Of a DNA stretch of 64,000 nucleotides, positions 8,037 to 16,516 are shown in pieces (within the stretch, counting starts at the first letter, position 1; the number at the start of each line of letters is the position of its first letter). The stretch is from Streptomyces venezuelae (lineage in GTDB: Bacteria; Actinomycetota; Actinomycetes; Streptomycetales; Streptomycetaceae), in assembly GCF_008642355.1 (NCBI RefSeq), contig NZ_CP029193.1, positions 6,472,001 to 6,536,000 on the forward strand, given 5' to 3'. The notes beneath the pieces were generated by a model that was not told where the DNA came from, did not search any database, and was given only the letters and a program-made list of their open reading frames with translations. Both the position numbers and the translations under genes were made by a program.

Positions 8037-9236
8037 ATGGAGACTCCGGGGTCGCAGTCGTCTCTGCACCGGGCCAATCTGGAGCGGGTCGTGCGCGCCG
8101 TGCGCCTCGCCGGGTCGCTCACGCAGGCCGAGATCGCGAGGACGACGGGCCTGTCGGCCGCGACGGTCTCCAACATCGTCCGCGAGCTCAAGGACGGTGG
8201 CACGGTCGAGGTCACGCCCACCTCGGCGGGCGGCAGGAGGGCCCGCAGCGTCTCGCTCAGCGGTGACGCGGGCATCGTCATCGGCGTCGACTTCGGCCAC
8301 ACGCACCTGCGCGTCGCCGTCGGCAACCTCGCCCACCAGGTCCTCGCCGAGGAGTCCGAGCCGCTGGACGTCGACGCGTCCGCCGCGCAGGGCTTCGACC
8401 GGGCCGAGCAGCTCGTCAGCAGGCTGATCGAGGCCACCGGAGTGGACCGTACGAAGATCGCGGGCGTCGGGCTCGGCGTGCCGGGACCCATCGACGTGGA
8501 GTCCGGCACCCTCGGCTCGACGTCGATCCTGCCGGGCTGGACCGGCACCAAGCCCGCCGAGGAGCTCGGTGGCCGCCTCGGCGTCCCCGTGCACGTCGAC
8601 AACGACGCGAACCTCGGCGCGCTCGGTGAGCTCGTCTGGGGCAGCGGCCGGGGCGTCAAGGACCTCGCGTACATCAAGGTCGCCAGCGGCGTCGGCGCGG
8701 GCCTCGTGATCAGCGGGCGGATCTACCGCGGGCCCGGCGGCACCGCGGGGGAGATCGGGCACATCACGCTCGACGAGTCGGGCCCCGTCTGCCGCTGCGG
8801 CAACCGCGGCTGCCTGGAGACCTTCACCGCCGCCCGCTACGTCCTGCCGCTGCTCACCTCCAGCCACGGCACCGACCTCACCATGGAGCGCGTCGTCGGC
8901 CTCGCGCGCGAGGGGGACCCGGGATGCCGACGCGTGATCGCCGACGTCGGGCGGCACATCGGCAGCGGCGTCGCCAACCTCTGCAACCTCCTCAACCCCT
9001 CCCGTGTCGTGCTCGGCGGCGACCTCGCCGAGGCGGGCGAGCTGGTGCTCGCACCGATCAGGGAGTCGGTCGGGCGGTACGCGATCCCCAGCGCGGCGCG
9101 GCAGCTGTCCGTGCTGCCCGGGGCGCTCGGCGGCCGCGCCGAAGTGCTCGGCGCGCTGGCCCTCGCACTCAGCGAGATGGGGGATTCAACCCTTTTGGAC
9201 GGATCGATGCCCGCGAGTGCACCTGCCTTCACTTAG
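8037..9236 (+). CDS. rok7B7: ROK-family transcriptional regulator (Rok7B7-like)
   Basis: NagC/XylR-type ROK repressor or activator of 399 residues. The N-terminal winged helix-turn-helix (about residues 17-65, TQAEIARTTGLSAATVSNIVREL) is followed by the sugar-kinase-like ROK domain with the phosphate-binding stretch GVDFGHTHLR, the ROK signature VGLGVPGPIDVESGTLG, and the zinc site GH...CRCGNRGCLE near residues 240-261. Flanking genes, a GlcNAc-type importer on one side and xylFGH on the other, match the location I recall for Rok7B7 (SCO6008), which controls xylose uptake, carbon catabolite repression and antibiotic production. The orthology is inferred from synteny and length; the ROK family is certain. 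Confidence 0.8.
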   Translation: METPGSQSSLHRANLERVVRAVRLAGSLTQAEIARTTGLSAATVSNIVRELKDGGTVEVTPTSAGGRRARSVSLSGDAGIVIGVDFGHTHLRVAVGNLAHQVLAEESEPLDVDASAAQGFDRAEQLVSRLIEATGVDRTKIAGVGLGVPGPIDVESGTLGSTSILPGWTGTKPAEELGGRLGVPVHVDNDANLGALGELVWGSGRGVKDLAYIKVASGVGAGLVISGRIYRGPGGTAGEIGHITLDESGPVCRCGNRGCLETFTAARYVLPLLTSSHGTDLTMERVVGLAREGDPGCRRVIADVGRHIGSGVANLCNLLNPSRVVLGGDLAEAGELVLAPIRESVGRYAIPSAARQLSVLPGALGGRAEVLGALALALSEMGDSTLLDGSMPASAPAFT

Positions 9237-9358
9237 ATAACGCATGGCACCGTTGTCATCTCGTTAAGGATTTACTCCTTGACGCTGGTGTGGCGGCCGA
9301 GTTGACTTCGAGCCACCTCGGCCGCAACGACGCGGCCTCGTCAGGGAGGCACCCCACC
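9237..9358 (+). promoter_or_regulatory. xylF upstream region with a short palindrome
   Basis: This 122-nt gap before xylF contains the imperfect inverted repeat TTAAGGA-TTTAC-TCCTTGA at 9264-9282 and a -35-like TTGACG at 9279-9284. The palindrome overlaps the candidate -35 and is a plausible operator, perhaps for the adjacent ROK regulator. I do not see a good -10. GGGAGG at 9344-9349 is the xylF ribosome-binding site. Confidence 0.35.
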
Positions 9359-10453
9359 ATGAACGCAATGACGCGTCGCGTCGTCATAGGCACGGCCGCG
9401 GTTTCGATGGCACTCGCCATGACCGCATGCGGCAAGGCAGGCGACGACGACAAGGGCAGCGGCGGCGACGACAAGACCATCGGTCTGCTGCTCCCCGAGA
9501 ACAAGACCACGCGCTACGAGACCTTCGACCGTCCTTTCATGGAGGACAAGATCGAAGAGCTCTGCTCGGACTGCAAGGTCAAGTACAACAACGCGGCCCA
9601 GGACATCGAGACCCAGAAGAAGCAGTTCGACGCGCTCGTCACCCAGGGCGTCAAGGTCATCATCCTGGACGCGGTGGACTACAAGTCGACCAAGTCCTGG
9701 GTCAAGCAGGCCGACAAGCAGGGCGTGAAGGTCGTCGCGTACGACCGCCTCGCCGAGGGCCCGCTCGCCGCCTACGTCTCGTACGACAACGAGAAGATCG
9801 GCCGCCTGCAGGGCGGGGCCATGGTCAAGGCGCTCGGCTCCGACGCCAAGGACGCCAACGTCGTCATGATCAACGGCTCGCCGACCGACCCGAACGCCCC
9901 CTTCTTCAAGAAGGGCGCCCACTCGGTGCTCGACAAGAAGGTCAAGAAGATCGTCTACGAGCAGGACATCCCGGACTGGTCGCCGGACGAGGCGAACCGC
10001 AAGATGGCCTCCGCGATCGACAAGCTCGGCAAGGACGGCATCCAGGGCGTCTACGCGGCCAACGACGGCATGGCGGGCGGCGTGATCACCGCGCTCAAGC
10101 AGCGCGGCATCAAGGTCCCGGTCGGCGGCCAGGACGCCGAACTCGCGGGCGTGCAGCGCATGCTGAGCGGCGACCAGGACTACACGATCTACAAGCAGAT
10201 CAAGCCGGAGGCCGAGACCACCGCCGAGATCGCCGTCCGCCTGCTCAAGGGCAAGGACATCGACGCGATCACCGACCGCAAGGTCGACTCGCTCAGCGGT
10301 GACTTCAAGGGCATCCCGGCCAAGCTCTACGACGCGCAGGCGATCACCAAGGACGAGGTCGCGGACACCATCGTCAAGGACAAGGTCTACAAGGTCAGCG
10401 AGATCTGCACCGCCCAGTACAAGAAGGCGTGCGACGCCGCGGGTATCAAGTAA
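9359..10453 (+). CDS. xylF: D-xylose ABC transporter substrate-binding lipoprotein XylF
   Basis: Periplasmic-type sugar-binding protein of the CUT2 (ribose/xylose) class, 364 residues. The signal peptide ends in a lipobox (MTAC). The mature protein has features of the XylF branch: opening strand TIGLLLPENKTTRYETFDRPFME, the AYDRLAEGPLAAYVSYDNEKIGRLQG loop, and GVYAANDGMAGGVITAL. ATG at 9359 is preceded by GGGAGG at 9344-9349; the reading frame is open far upstream but those codons overlap the ROK gene and are not expected to be used. It is followed by a single-domain ATPase and a permease. The substrate, xylose, is inferred from family features and location. Confidence 0.85.
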   Translation: MNAMTRRVVIGTAAVSMALAMTACGKAGDDDKGSGGDDKTIGLLLPENKTTRYETFDRPFMEDKIEELCSDCKVKYNNAAQDIETQKKQFDALVTQGVKVIILDAVDYKSTKSWVKQADKQGVKVVAYDRLAEGPLAAYVSYDNEKIGRLQGGAMVKALGSDAKDANVVMINGSPTDPNAPFFKKGAHSVLDKKVKKIVYEQDIPDWSPDEANRKMASAIDKLGKDGIQGVYAANDGMAGGVITALKQRGIKVPVGGQDAELAGVQRMLSGDQDYTIYKQIKPEAETTAEIAVRLLKGKDIDAITDRKVDSLSGDFKGIPAKLYDAQAITKDEVADTIVKDKVYKVSEICTAQYKKACDAAGIK

Positions 10454-10571
10454 CTCCCGCCTGCGGTAAATCCGTTCGTACGAGACGAGGCCCACGGGCG
10501 GCGTGAGAGCGCTTCCCGGCCCCCTCCCGGCCCACCCCGGCCCCGTACGGAACGGCTTCCAGTACCGGTCA

Positions 10572-10616
10572 GGTGCCCGCCCCGGCACACCGCCCCGCAA
10601 ACGGGGGGCGGGCACC
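10572..10616 (+). promoter_or_regulatory. Stem-loop between xylF and xylG
   Basis: Perfect 12-bp inverted repeat (GGTGCCCGCCCC at 10572-10583, GGGGCGGGCACC at 10605-10616) around a 21-nt loop in the 223-nt gap after xylF. It is placed as in other sugar operons where a hairpin keeps binding-protein mRNA more abundant than the downstream ATPase and permease mRNA. An AGCGCT-centred sequence lies further upstream at 10507-10512. The function is inferred. Confidence 0.5.
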
Positions 10617-10676
10617 CGACCTGCCCTTGACGCACCACCATTCCCCGCCGGTCAGGCGGCGAAGGAGATGATTCAC

Positions 10677-11468
10677 GTGTCCGCTACGCCCGTGCTGGCG
10701 TTGCGCGGGGTCTCCAAGCGGTTCGGCGCCGTCCAGGCGCTCACGGACGTAGACCTCGAGATCCACACCGGTGAGGTGGTCGCCCTCGTCGGCGACAACG
10801 GCGCCGGCAAGTCCACTCTCGTCAAGACGATCTCGGGCGTTCACCCGATCGACGACGGGACCATCGAGTGGGAGGGCAAGGCGGTCCGCATCGGACGCCC
10901 GCACGACGCCCAGAACCTCGGCGTGGCCACCGTCTACCAGGACCTGGCCCTCTGCGACAACCTCGACGTCGTCGCCAACCTGTTCCTCGGCAGCGAACTG
11001 AAGACGGCCTCCGTCCTCGACGAGATCAAGATGGAGAAGCGGGCCAAGGAGCTCCTCGACACCCTCTCCATCCGCATCCCCAGCGTCCGCATCCCGGTCG
11101 CGGCGCTCTCCGGCGGCCAGCGCCAGGTCGTCGCCATCGCCCGCGCGCTGGTCGGCGACCCCAAGGTCGTCATCCTCGACGAGCCGACCGCGGCGCTCGG
11201 CGTCGAGCAGACCGCTCAGGTCCTCGACCTGGTCGAGCGGCTGCGCGAGCGCGGCCACGGAGTGATCCTCATCAGCCACAACATGGCCGACGTGAAGGCC
11301 GTCGCCGACCGCGTCGCGGTGTTGCGGCTCGGCCGCAACAACGGCACCTTCACCGTCGCCGACACCACCAACGAAGAGATCATCGCCGCCATCACCGGCG
11401 CCACGGACAACGCCGTGACCCGCCGCAAGGCGCGTACGGCCACGGTGACGAAGGAGGACGCGAAGTGA
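10677..11468 (+). CDS. xylG: Xylose ABC transporter ATP-binding protein XylG (single domain)
   Basis: ATPase of the xylose importer, 263 residues with one ABC domain: Walker A GDNGAGKST, signature LSGGQRQVVAIARAL, Walker B VVILDEPTAALG, and the switch His in LISHNMADV. This is half the size of the two-domain E. coli XylG or RbsA, so two copies presumably pair in the complex. GTG at 10677 is chosen because GAAGGAG (10661-10667) is 9 nt upstream; an ATG at 10668 directly abuts that site. The stop overlaps the xylH start (GTGA), indicating coupling. Confidence 0.85.
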   Translation: MSATPVLALRGVSKRFGAVQALTDVDLEIHTGEVVALVGDNGAGKSTLVKTISGVHPIDDGTIEWEGKAVRIGRPHDAQNLGVATVYQDLALCDNLDVVANLFLGSELKTASVLDEIKMEKRAKELLDTLSIRIPSVRIPVAALSGGQRQVVAIARALVGDPKVVILDEPTAALGVEQTAQVLDLVERLRERGHGVILISHNMADVKAVADRVAVLRLGRNNGTFTVADTTNEEIIAAITGATDNAVTRRKARTATVTKEDAK

Positions 11469-12766
11469 GCGACCTCGCCAAGACCCCCAAGGCCCCCGCC
11501 GACGCCTCGCCCGAGGCGGAACCCTCGGCCACGCCGTCCGCCGCGGTCGACCCGCGCCTCCTCGTCCGCGAGGAGGGCCTGGCCGGCTACTGGACCGAGT
11601 TCAAGCGCAAGATGCGCGGCGGTGAGCTCGGCTCGCTGCCCGTCGTCGTCGGCCTGATCGTCATCGCGATCATCTTCCAGCTGAAGAACGAGCACTTCCT
11701 GGACGCGAGCAGCCTCGCGAACATCGCCGTCTTCACCTCCGGCCTCGGCATCATGGCCGTCGGCATCGTCTTCGTCCTGCTCCTCGGCGAGATCGACCTC
11801 TCCGTCGGTTCGGTGGCGGGCATGGGCGCGGCCGTGTGGGCCGTGCTGAGCGTCACACACGAGCTGAACGACTGGCTCTCGGTCCTCATCGCCATCCTGT
11901 CCGGCCTGGTCATCGGCTGCCTGCACGGCTTCTTTTTCGCCAAGATCGGCGTGCCCGCCTTCGTGGTCACCCTCGCCGGCTTCCTCGGCTGGAGCGGTCT
12001 GCAGATCTGGCTGATGGGCGGCGAGGGCAGCATCAACACGCCCGAGGGCAGTGTCGTCGAGGACCTCACCGGCCACTTCTTCGCGGAGAAGGGCGCGGCG
12101 TACGGGCTCGCGGCCGTCGCGATCATCGCGTACGCGGGCTCCCTGCTCCTCGACAGCAAGCGCCGCAAGACCGCCGGCCTCCCCGCCCGGCCCGTCAGCG
12201 AGATCGTCCTGCGCACGGTCGTCGTGGCCGTCCTCGCGGGCGGCGCGGCGTACGAGCTGAACGAGCCGGAGGGCGCCCGCGGCCTGCCGCTGGCCCTGGT
12301 GCTCTTCCTCGCCGTCCTGGTGATCGCGGACTTCGTGGCCCGGCGCACCACCTTCGGCCGCCAGGTCTTCGCGGTCGGCGGCAACGCGGAGGCCGCGCGG
12401 CGCGCGGGCATCAACGTGGACCGCGTCCGGATCATCGTCTTCGGCATCTCCGGCATGCTCGCCGCCTTCGGCGGCCTCTTCATCGCCAGCCTCTCGGGCG
12501 GCGCCACGAAGAGCCTGGGCGGCGGCAACACGCTGATGATGGTGATCGCGGCGGCGGTCATCGGCGGCACGAGCCTCTTCGGCGGCCGCGGCAAGGTGTG
12601 GTCCGCGCTGCTCGGCATGCTGGTCATCCAGTCCATCCAGCAGGGTCTGAACATGCTCGGCATGGCCAGCGAGATCCAGTACATGATCACCGGCGCGGTC
12701 CTCCTCGCCGCGGTGGTCATCGACTCCGTCTCGCGCCGCACGCAGAAGAGCGCGGGTCGCGCCTGA
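11465..12766 (+). CDS. xylH: Xylose ABC transporter permease XylH
   Basis: CUT2-family sugar permease (BPD_transp_2 fold), 433 residues. About 60 hydrophilic Ala/Pro-rich residues precede the first membrane segment. The conserved FVLLLGEIDLSVGSVAGMGA motif and the later ARRAGINVDRVRIIVFGISGMLAAFGGL segment are typical of RbsC/XylH permeases. GTG at 11465 overlaps the xylG stop and has GGAGG at 11453-11457. It is longer than E. coli RbsC because of the extended N-terminus and an inserted central region near residues 220-275. It is the last gene of the xylFGH operon, followed by a strong hairpin. Confidence 0.85.
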   Translation: MSDLAKTPKAPADASPEAEPSATPSAAVDPRLLVREEGLAGYWTEFKRKMRGGELGSLPVVVGLIVIAIIFQLKNEHFLDASSLANIAVFTSGLGIMAVGIVFVLLLGEIDLSVGSVAGMGAAVWAVLSVTHELNDWLSVLIAILSGLVIGCLHGFFFAKIGVPAFVVTLAGFLGWSGLQIWLMGGEGSINTPEGSVVEDLTGHFFAEKGAAYGLAAVAIIAYAGSLLLDSKRRKTAGLPARPVSEIVLRTVVVAVLAGGAAYELNEPEGARGLPLALVLFLAVLVIADFVARRTTFGRQVFAVGGNAEAARRAGINVDRVRIIVFGISGMLAAFGGLFIASLSGGATKSLGGGNTLMMVIAAAVIGGTSLFGGRGKVWSALLGMLVIQSIQQGLNMLGMASEIQYMITGAVLLAAVVIDSVSRRTQKSAGRA

Positions 12767-12777
12767 GTCACCCACCG

Positions 12778-12818
12778 GACGCACCGCTACGGGAACTTTT
12801 GTCCTGTAGTGGTGCGTC
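12778..12818 (+). terminator. Terminator of the xylFGH operon
   Basis: 13-bp inverted repeat (GACGCACCGCTAC ... GTAGTGGTGCGTC, one G-U pair) that can extend inward to about 17 bp with a 7-nt loop, beginning 12 nt after the xylH stop. It has no T-tract, as usual for Streptomyces terminators. Confidence 0.65.
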
Positions 12819-12935
12819 TGTTCGTGTGACGGGGAAAACCCCTCCCGGACGCGTGCCTCGGCGGCGGAACATTAGACTCGACAGACCCGGCAACGCTCGA
12901 ACAGCACATCTCAGCTCTACTGCAAGGAGGCACGG

Positions 12936-14867
12936 GTGCCGCTGCTGACCCGCATCACGGGACCGCGCGATCTGGACCGTCTCAGCCCGGAGGAGCTGAA
13001 CCAGCTGGCCGGAGAGATCCGCAGCTTCCTCGTCGATGCCGTCGCCAAGACCGGCGGCCACCTCGGGCCGAACCTCGGCGTGGTCGAGCTCACCATCGCC
13101 CTGCACCGCGTCTTCGAGTCCCCGCAGGACAAGGTCCTCTTCGACACCGGCCACCAGAGCTACGTGCACAAGCTGCTCACCGGCCGCCAGGACTTCACGA
13201 AGCTGCGCAGCAAGGGCGGCCTGTCCGGCTACCCCTCGCGCGCCGAGTCCGACCACGACGTGATCGAGAACAGCCACGCCTCCACCGTCCTCGGCTGGGC
13301 CGACGGCCTCGCCAAGGCCAACGAGGTCCGCGGCAAGGACGACCACGTCGTCGCCGTCATCGGCGACGGCGCGCTGACCGGCGGCATGGCCTGGGAGGCG
13401 CTGAACAACATCGCCGCCGCCAAGGACCGCCCCCTGGTCATCGTCGTCAACGACAACGAGCGGTCCTACGCCCCGACGATCGGTGGGCTCGCCAACCACC
13501 TGGCGACGCTGCGCACCACCGACGGCTACGAGCGCTTCCTGGCCCGCGGGAAGGACATCCTGGAGCGCACGCCGGTCGTCGGCAAGCCGCTCTACGAAAC
13601 CCTCCACGGCGCGAAGAAGGGCCTGAAGGACTTCATCGCCCCGCAGGGCATGTTCGAGGACCTCGGCCTGAAGTACGTCGGCCCGATCGACGGCCACGAC
13701 ATCGAGGCCCTGGAGTCCGCCCTGCAGCGCGCCAAGCGCTTCGGCGGCCCCGTCATCGTGCACTGCCTCACCGAGAAGGGCCGCGGCTACCAGCCCGCCG
13801 AGGAGGACGAGGCCGACCACTTCCACGGCATCGGCCCCATCCACCCCGACACGGGCCTGCCCATCGCCGCCGCGGGCATGGACTGGACCTCCGTCTTCGG
13901 CGAGGAGATGGTCAAGCTCGGCCACGAGCGCGAGGACATCGTCGCGATCACCGCCGCCATGCTGCAGCCGGTCGGCCTGAAGAAGTTCGCCGAGGAATTC
14001 CCCGGCCGGGTCTACGACGTCGGCATCGCCGAGCAGCACGCCGCCGTCTCCGCCGCCGGCCTCGCCGCGGGCGGCCTGCACCCCGTCTTCGCGGTGTACG
14101 CGACGTTCCTCAACCGCGCCTTCGACCAGCTCCTCATGGACGTGGCGCTGCACAAGTGCGGCGTCACCTTCGTCCTGGACCGGGCCGGCGTCACCGGCAC
14201 GGACGGCGCCTCGCACAACGGCATGTGGGACATGTCGATCCTGCAGTGCGTGCCGTCCCTGCGGATCGCCGCGCCGCGCGACGCCGACCAGGTCCGCCTC
14301 CAGCTGCGCGAGGCCGTCGAGGTCGACGACGCCCCGACCGTCGTGCGCTATTCGAAGGGCGCGGTCGGCCCGGCGGTCAAGGCCGTCGGCAAGGTCGGCG
14401 GCATGGACGTGCTGCGCAAGGCGGGCACGAACAAGCCGGACGTCCTCCTCGTCTCCGTCGGCGCGCTCGCGCCGATGTGCCTGGAGATCGCCGACCTCCT
14501 GGACAAGCAGGGCATCACCACGACCGTGGTCGACCCGCGCTGGGTCAAGCCGGTCGACGAGGCGATGGCGCCCCTCGCCGAGCAGCACCGCGTCGTCGTC
14601 ACCGTCGAGGACAACTCCCGCGCGGGCGGCGTCGGTTCGGCCGTGGCGCAGGCCCTGCGCGACGCGGGCGTCGACGTGCCGCTGCGCGACTTCGGCATCC
14701 CGCCGCGCTTCCTCGACCACGCGTCCCGCAAGGAGATCATGGCCGAGATCGGCCTGACCGCCCCGGACATCTCCCGTCAGGTGACGGGCCTGGTCGCCAA
14801 GCTCGACGGCAGGTACGAACGGAACACCGCGTCGGCCGTGGACTCCGTGGAGCCCGCCCGCGACTGA
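12936..14867 (+). CDS. dxs: 1-deoxy-D-xylulose-5-phosphate synthase
   Basis: Thiamine-diphosphate enzyme condensing pyruvate and glyceraldehyde-3-phosphate, the first step of the MEP isoprenoid pathway. Visible features: [13 protein letters not shown] near residue 50, [10 protein letters not shown], the ThDP motif [16 protein letters not shown], then the transketolase central part with EQHA and the C-terminal domain. Its 643 residues match the family. GTG at 12936 has AAGGAGG at 12924-12930. It stands alone between the xylose operon and an amino-acid permease, closed by a hairpin. Streptomycetes often have more than one dxs, and this copy sits beside xylose uptake as in S. coelicolor. Confidence 0.95.
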   Translation: MPLLTRITGPRDLDRLSPEELNQLAGEIRSFLVDAVAKTGGHLGPNLGVVELTIALHRVFESPQDKVLFDTGHQSYVHKLLTGRQDFTKLRSKGGLSGYPSRAESDHDVIENSHASTVLGWADGLAKANEVRGKDDHVVAVIGDGALTGGMAWEALNNIAAAKDRPLVIVVNDNERSYAPTIGGLANHLATLRTTDGYERFLARGKDILERTPVVGKPLYETLHGAKKGLKDFIAPQGMFEDLGLKYVGPIDGHDIEALESALQRAKRFGGPVIVHCLTEKGRGYQPAEEDEADHFHGIGPIHPDTGLPIAAAGMDWTSVFGEEMVKLGHEREDIVAITAAMLQPVGLKKFAEEFPGRVYDVGIAEQHAAVSAAGLAAGGLHPVFAVYATFLNRAFDQLLMDVALHKCGVTFVLDRAGVTGTDGASHNGMWDMSILQCVPSLRIAAPRDADQVRLQLREAVEVDDAPTVVRYSKGAVGPAVKAVGKVGGMDVLRKAGTNKPDVLLVSVGALAPMCLEIADLLDKQGITTTVVDPRWVKPVDEAMAPLAEQHRVVVTVEDNSRAGGVGSAVAQALRDAGVDVPLRDFGIPPRFLDHASRKEIMAEIGLTAPDISRQVTGLVAKLDGRYERNTASAVDSVEPARD

Positions 14868-14887
14868 GGTCGACCCGCGCCGCCGAA

Positions 14888-14928
14888 GGGCCGGTTCCAT
14901 CACCCTGTACGGGTGGTGGAACCGGCCC
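14888..14928 (+). terminator. Terminator after dxs
   Basis: 12-bp inverted repeat (GGGCCGGTTCCA / TGGAACCGGCCC) continuing into an inner CACCC/GGGTG stem around a 5-nt loop, starting 20 nt after the dxs stop. Strong rho-independent-type hairpin without a T-tract. Confidence 0.75.
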
Positions 14929-15013
14929 ATTCGCGTGAAAGGGCCCGTCCCGGCGCTTATGGGGTACCCGCCCTCTCGATCATGGCGGGGACGACAAGCG
15001 TGGGAGGTAGCCC

Positions 15014-16507
15014 GTGAGCAGCACCCTCTTCAGGACGAAGAGCGTCGAGCAGTCCATCAAGGACACCGAGGAACCGGAGCACGCGCTCAAGAAGTCGCTG
15101 TCCGCCCTCGACCTCACGGTCTTCGGCGTCGGCGTGATCATCGGCACCGGCATCTTCGTGCTGACGGGAAAGATCGCCAAGGAGACGGCGGGGCCCTCGG
15201 TCGCCCTCGCCTTCGTCGTCGCCGGGCTCGTCTGCGCCCTCGCGGCCCTCTGCTACGCCGAATTCGCCTCGACCGTGCCGGTCGCGGGCTCCGCGTACAC
15301 CTTCTCGTACGCCTCACTCGGCGAATTCCCCGCCTGGATCATCGGCTGGGACCTCATCCTGGAGCTGGCGCTCGGCTGCGCGGTGGTCGCGGTCGGCTGG
15401 TCCGGCTACCTGCGCTCACTCCTCGACACCGCGGGCATGCACCTGCCGCAGGCGCTGAGCGGGACACACGAGGGACAGTTCGGCTTCGACCTGCTCGCCG
15501 CCGTCCTCGTGCTCGTCCTCACGGGCATCCTGGTCGCCGGCATGAAGCTCTCCTCGCGGGTCACCAACGTCATCGTCGCCGTCAAGGTGACCGTGGTGCT
15601 CCTCGTCATCATCGTCGGCGCGTTCCTCATCACGGGCGCCAACTACGACCCGTTCGTCCCGCCCACCGAGCACGTCGAGGGCGGCGGCGGCATCACCGCG
15701 CCGCTGGTCCAGCTGCTCTTCGGCTTCACACCCTCGCACTTCGGCGTCATGGGCATCTTCACCGCGGCGGCCGTCGTCTTCTTCGCGTTCATCGGCTTCG
15801 ACATCGTCGCGACCGCCGCCGAGGAGACCCGCAACCCGCAGCGCGACGTGCCCCGCGGCATCCTCGGCTCGCTGCTCATCTGCACGATCCTGTACGTCGC
15901 CGTCTCCGTCGTCGTCACCGGCATGCAGAAATACACCGAGCTCTCCACGGACGCACCGCTCGCGGACGCCTTCAAGGCCGTCGGGCACCCCTTCTGGTCC
16001 GGTGTGATCAGCTTCGGCGCGGCCGTCGGCCTCACCTCCGTCTGCATGATCCTGCTGCTCGGCCAGACCCGCGTGTTCTTCGCGATGAGCCGTGACGGCC
16101 TGCTCCCGCAGACCTTCTCCAAGGTCCACCCGAAGTTCGGCACCCCCTACCGCTCCACGGTCCTGCTCGGCGTGATCGTCGCCGTCGTCGCCGGTTTCAC
16201 CTCCATCGACGAGCTGGCCGAACTGGTCAACATCGGCACTCTCTTCGCCTTCGTCGTGGTCGCCCTCGGCGTCATCCTGCTCCGCAAACAGCGCCCCGAC
16301 CTGCCGCGCGCCTTCCGCACCCCGATGGTGCCGCTCGTGCCCGTCCTCTCGATCCTCGCGTCGCTCTGGCTGATGTTGAACCTGCCCGCGGAGACCTGGG
16401 TGCGGTTCGGCGTCTGGATGGTGCTCGGCGTCGTCATCTACTTCGTGTACGGGCGCTCGCACAGCCGGCTGCACCAGCGCGACCCGCACGCGAACGACGC
16501 ACGGTAG
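15014..16507 (+). CDS. APC-family amino acid permease (CAT/YfnA type)
   Basis: Cytoplasmic membrane amino-acid transporter of 497 residues with about 12-14 helices. The N-terminal signature ALDLTVFGVGVIIGTGIFVLTGKIAKETAGP carries the unwound glycine-rich helix 1 of the APC superfamily. The later segment FFAFIGFDIVATAAEETRNPQRDVPRGI is the helix 6-loop signature of cationic amino acid transporters. GTG at 15014 is preceded by GGGAGG at 15002-15007. The exact substrate (cationic or branched-chain amino acid) cannot be told from sequence. The gene is monocistronic, 9 nt before a divergent-function membrane protein on the same strand. Confidence 0.85.
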   Translation: MSSTLFRTKSVEQSIKDTEEPEHALKKSLSALDLTVFGVGVIIGTGIFVLTGKIAKETAGPSVALAFVVAGLVCALAALCYAEFASTVPVAGSAYTFSYASLGEFPAWIIGWDLILELALGCAVVAVGWSGYLRSLLDTAGMHLPQALSGTHEGQFGFDLLAAVLVLVLTGILVAGMKLSSRVTNVIVAVKVTVVLLVIIVGAFLITGANYDPFVPPTEHVEGGGGITAPLVQLLFGFTPSHFGVMGIFTAAAVVFFAFIGFDIVATAAEETRNPQRDVPRGILGSLLICTILYVAVSVVVTGMQKYTELSTDAPLADAFKAVGHPFWSGVISFGAAVGLTSVCMILLLGQTRVFFAMSRDGLLPQTFSKVHPKFGTPYRSTVLLGVIVAVVAGFTSIDELAELVNIGTLFAFVVVALGVILLRKQRPDLPRAFRTPMVPLVPVLSILASLWLMLNLPAETWVRFGVWMVLGVVIYFVYGRSHSRLHQRDPHANDAR

Positions 16508-16516
16508 TCATCCCGT

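Noticed and set aside
8924..9358. Upstream extension of the xylF frame into the ROK gene
   Set aside because: The signal peptide and ribosome-binding site place the xylF start at 9359.
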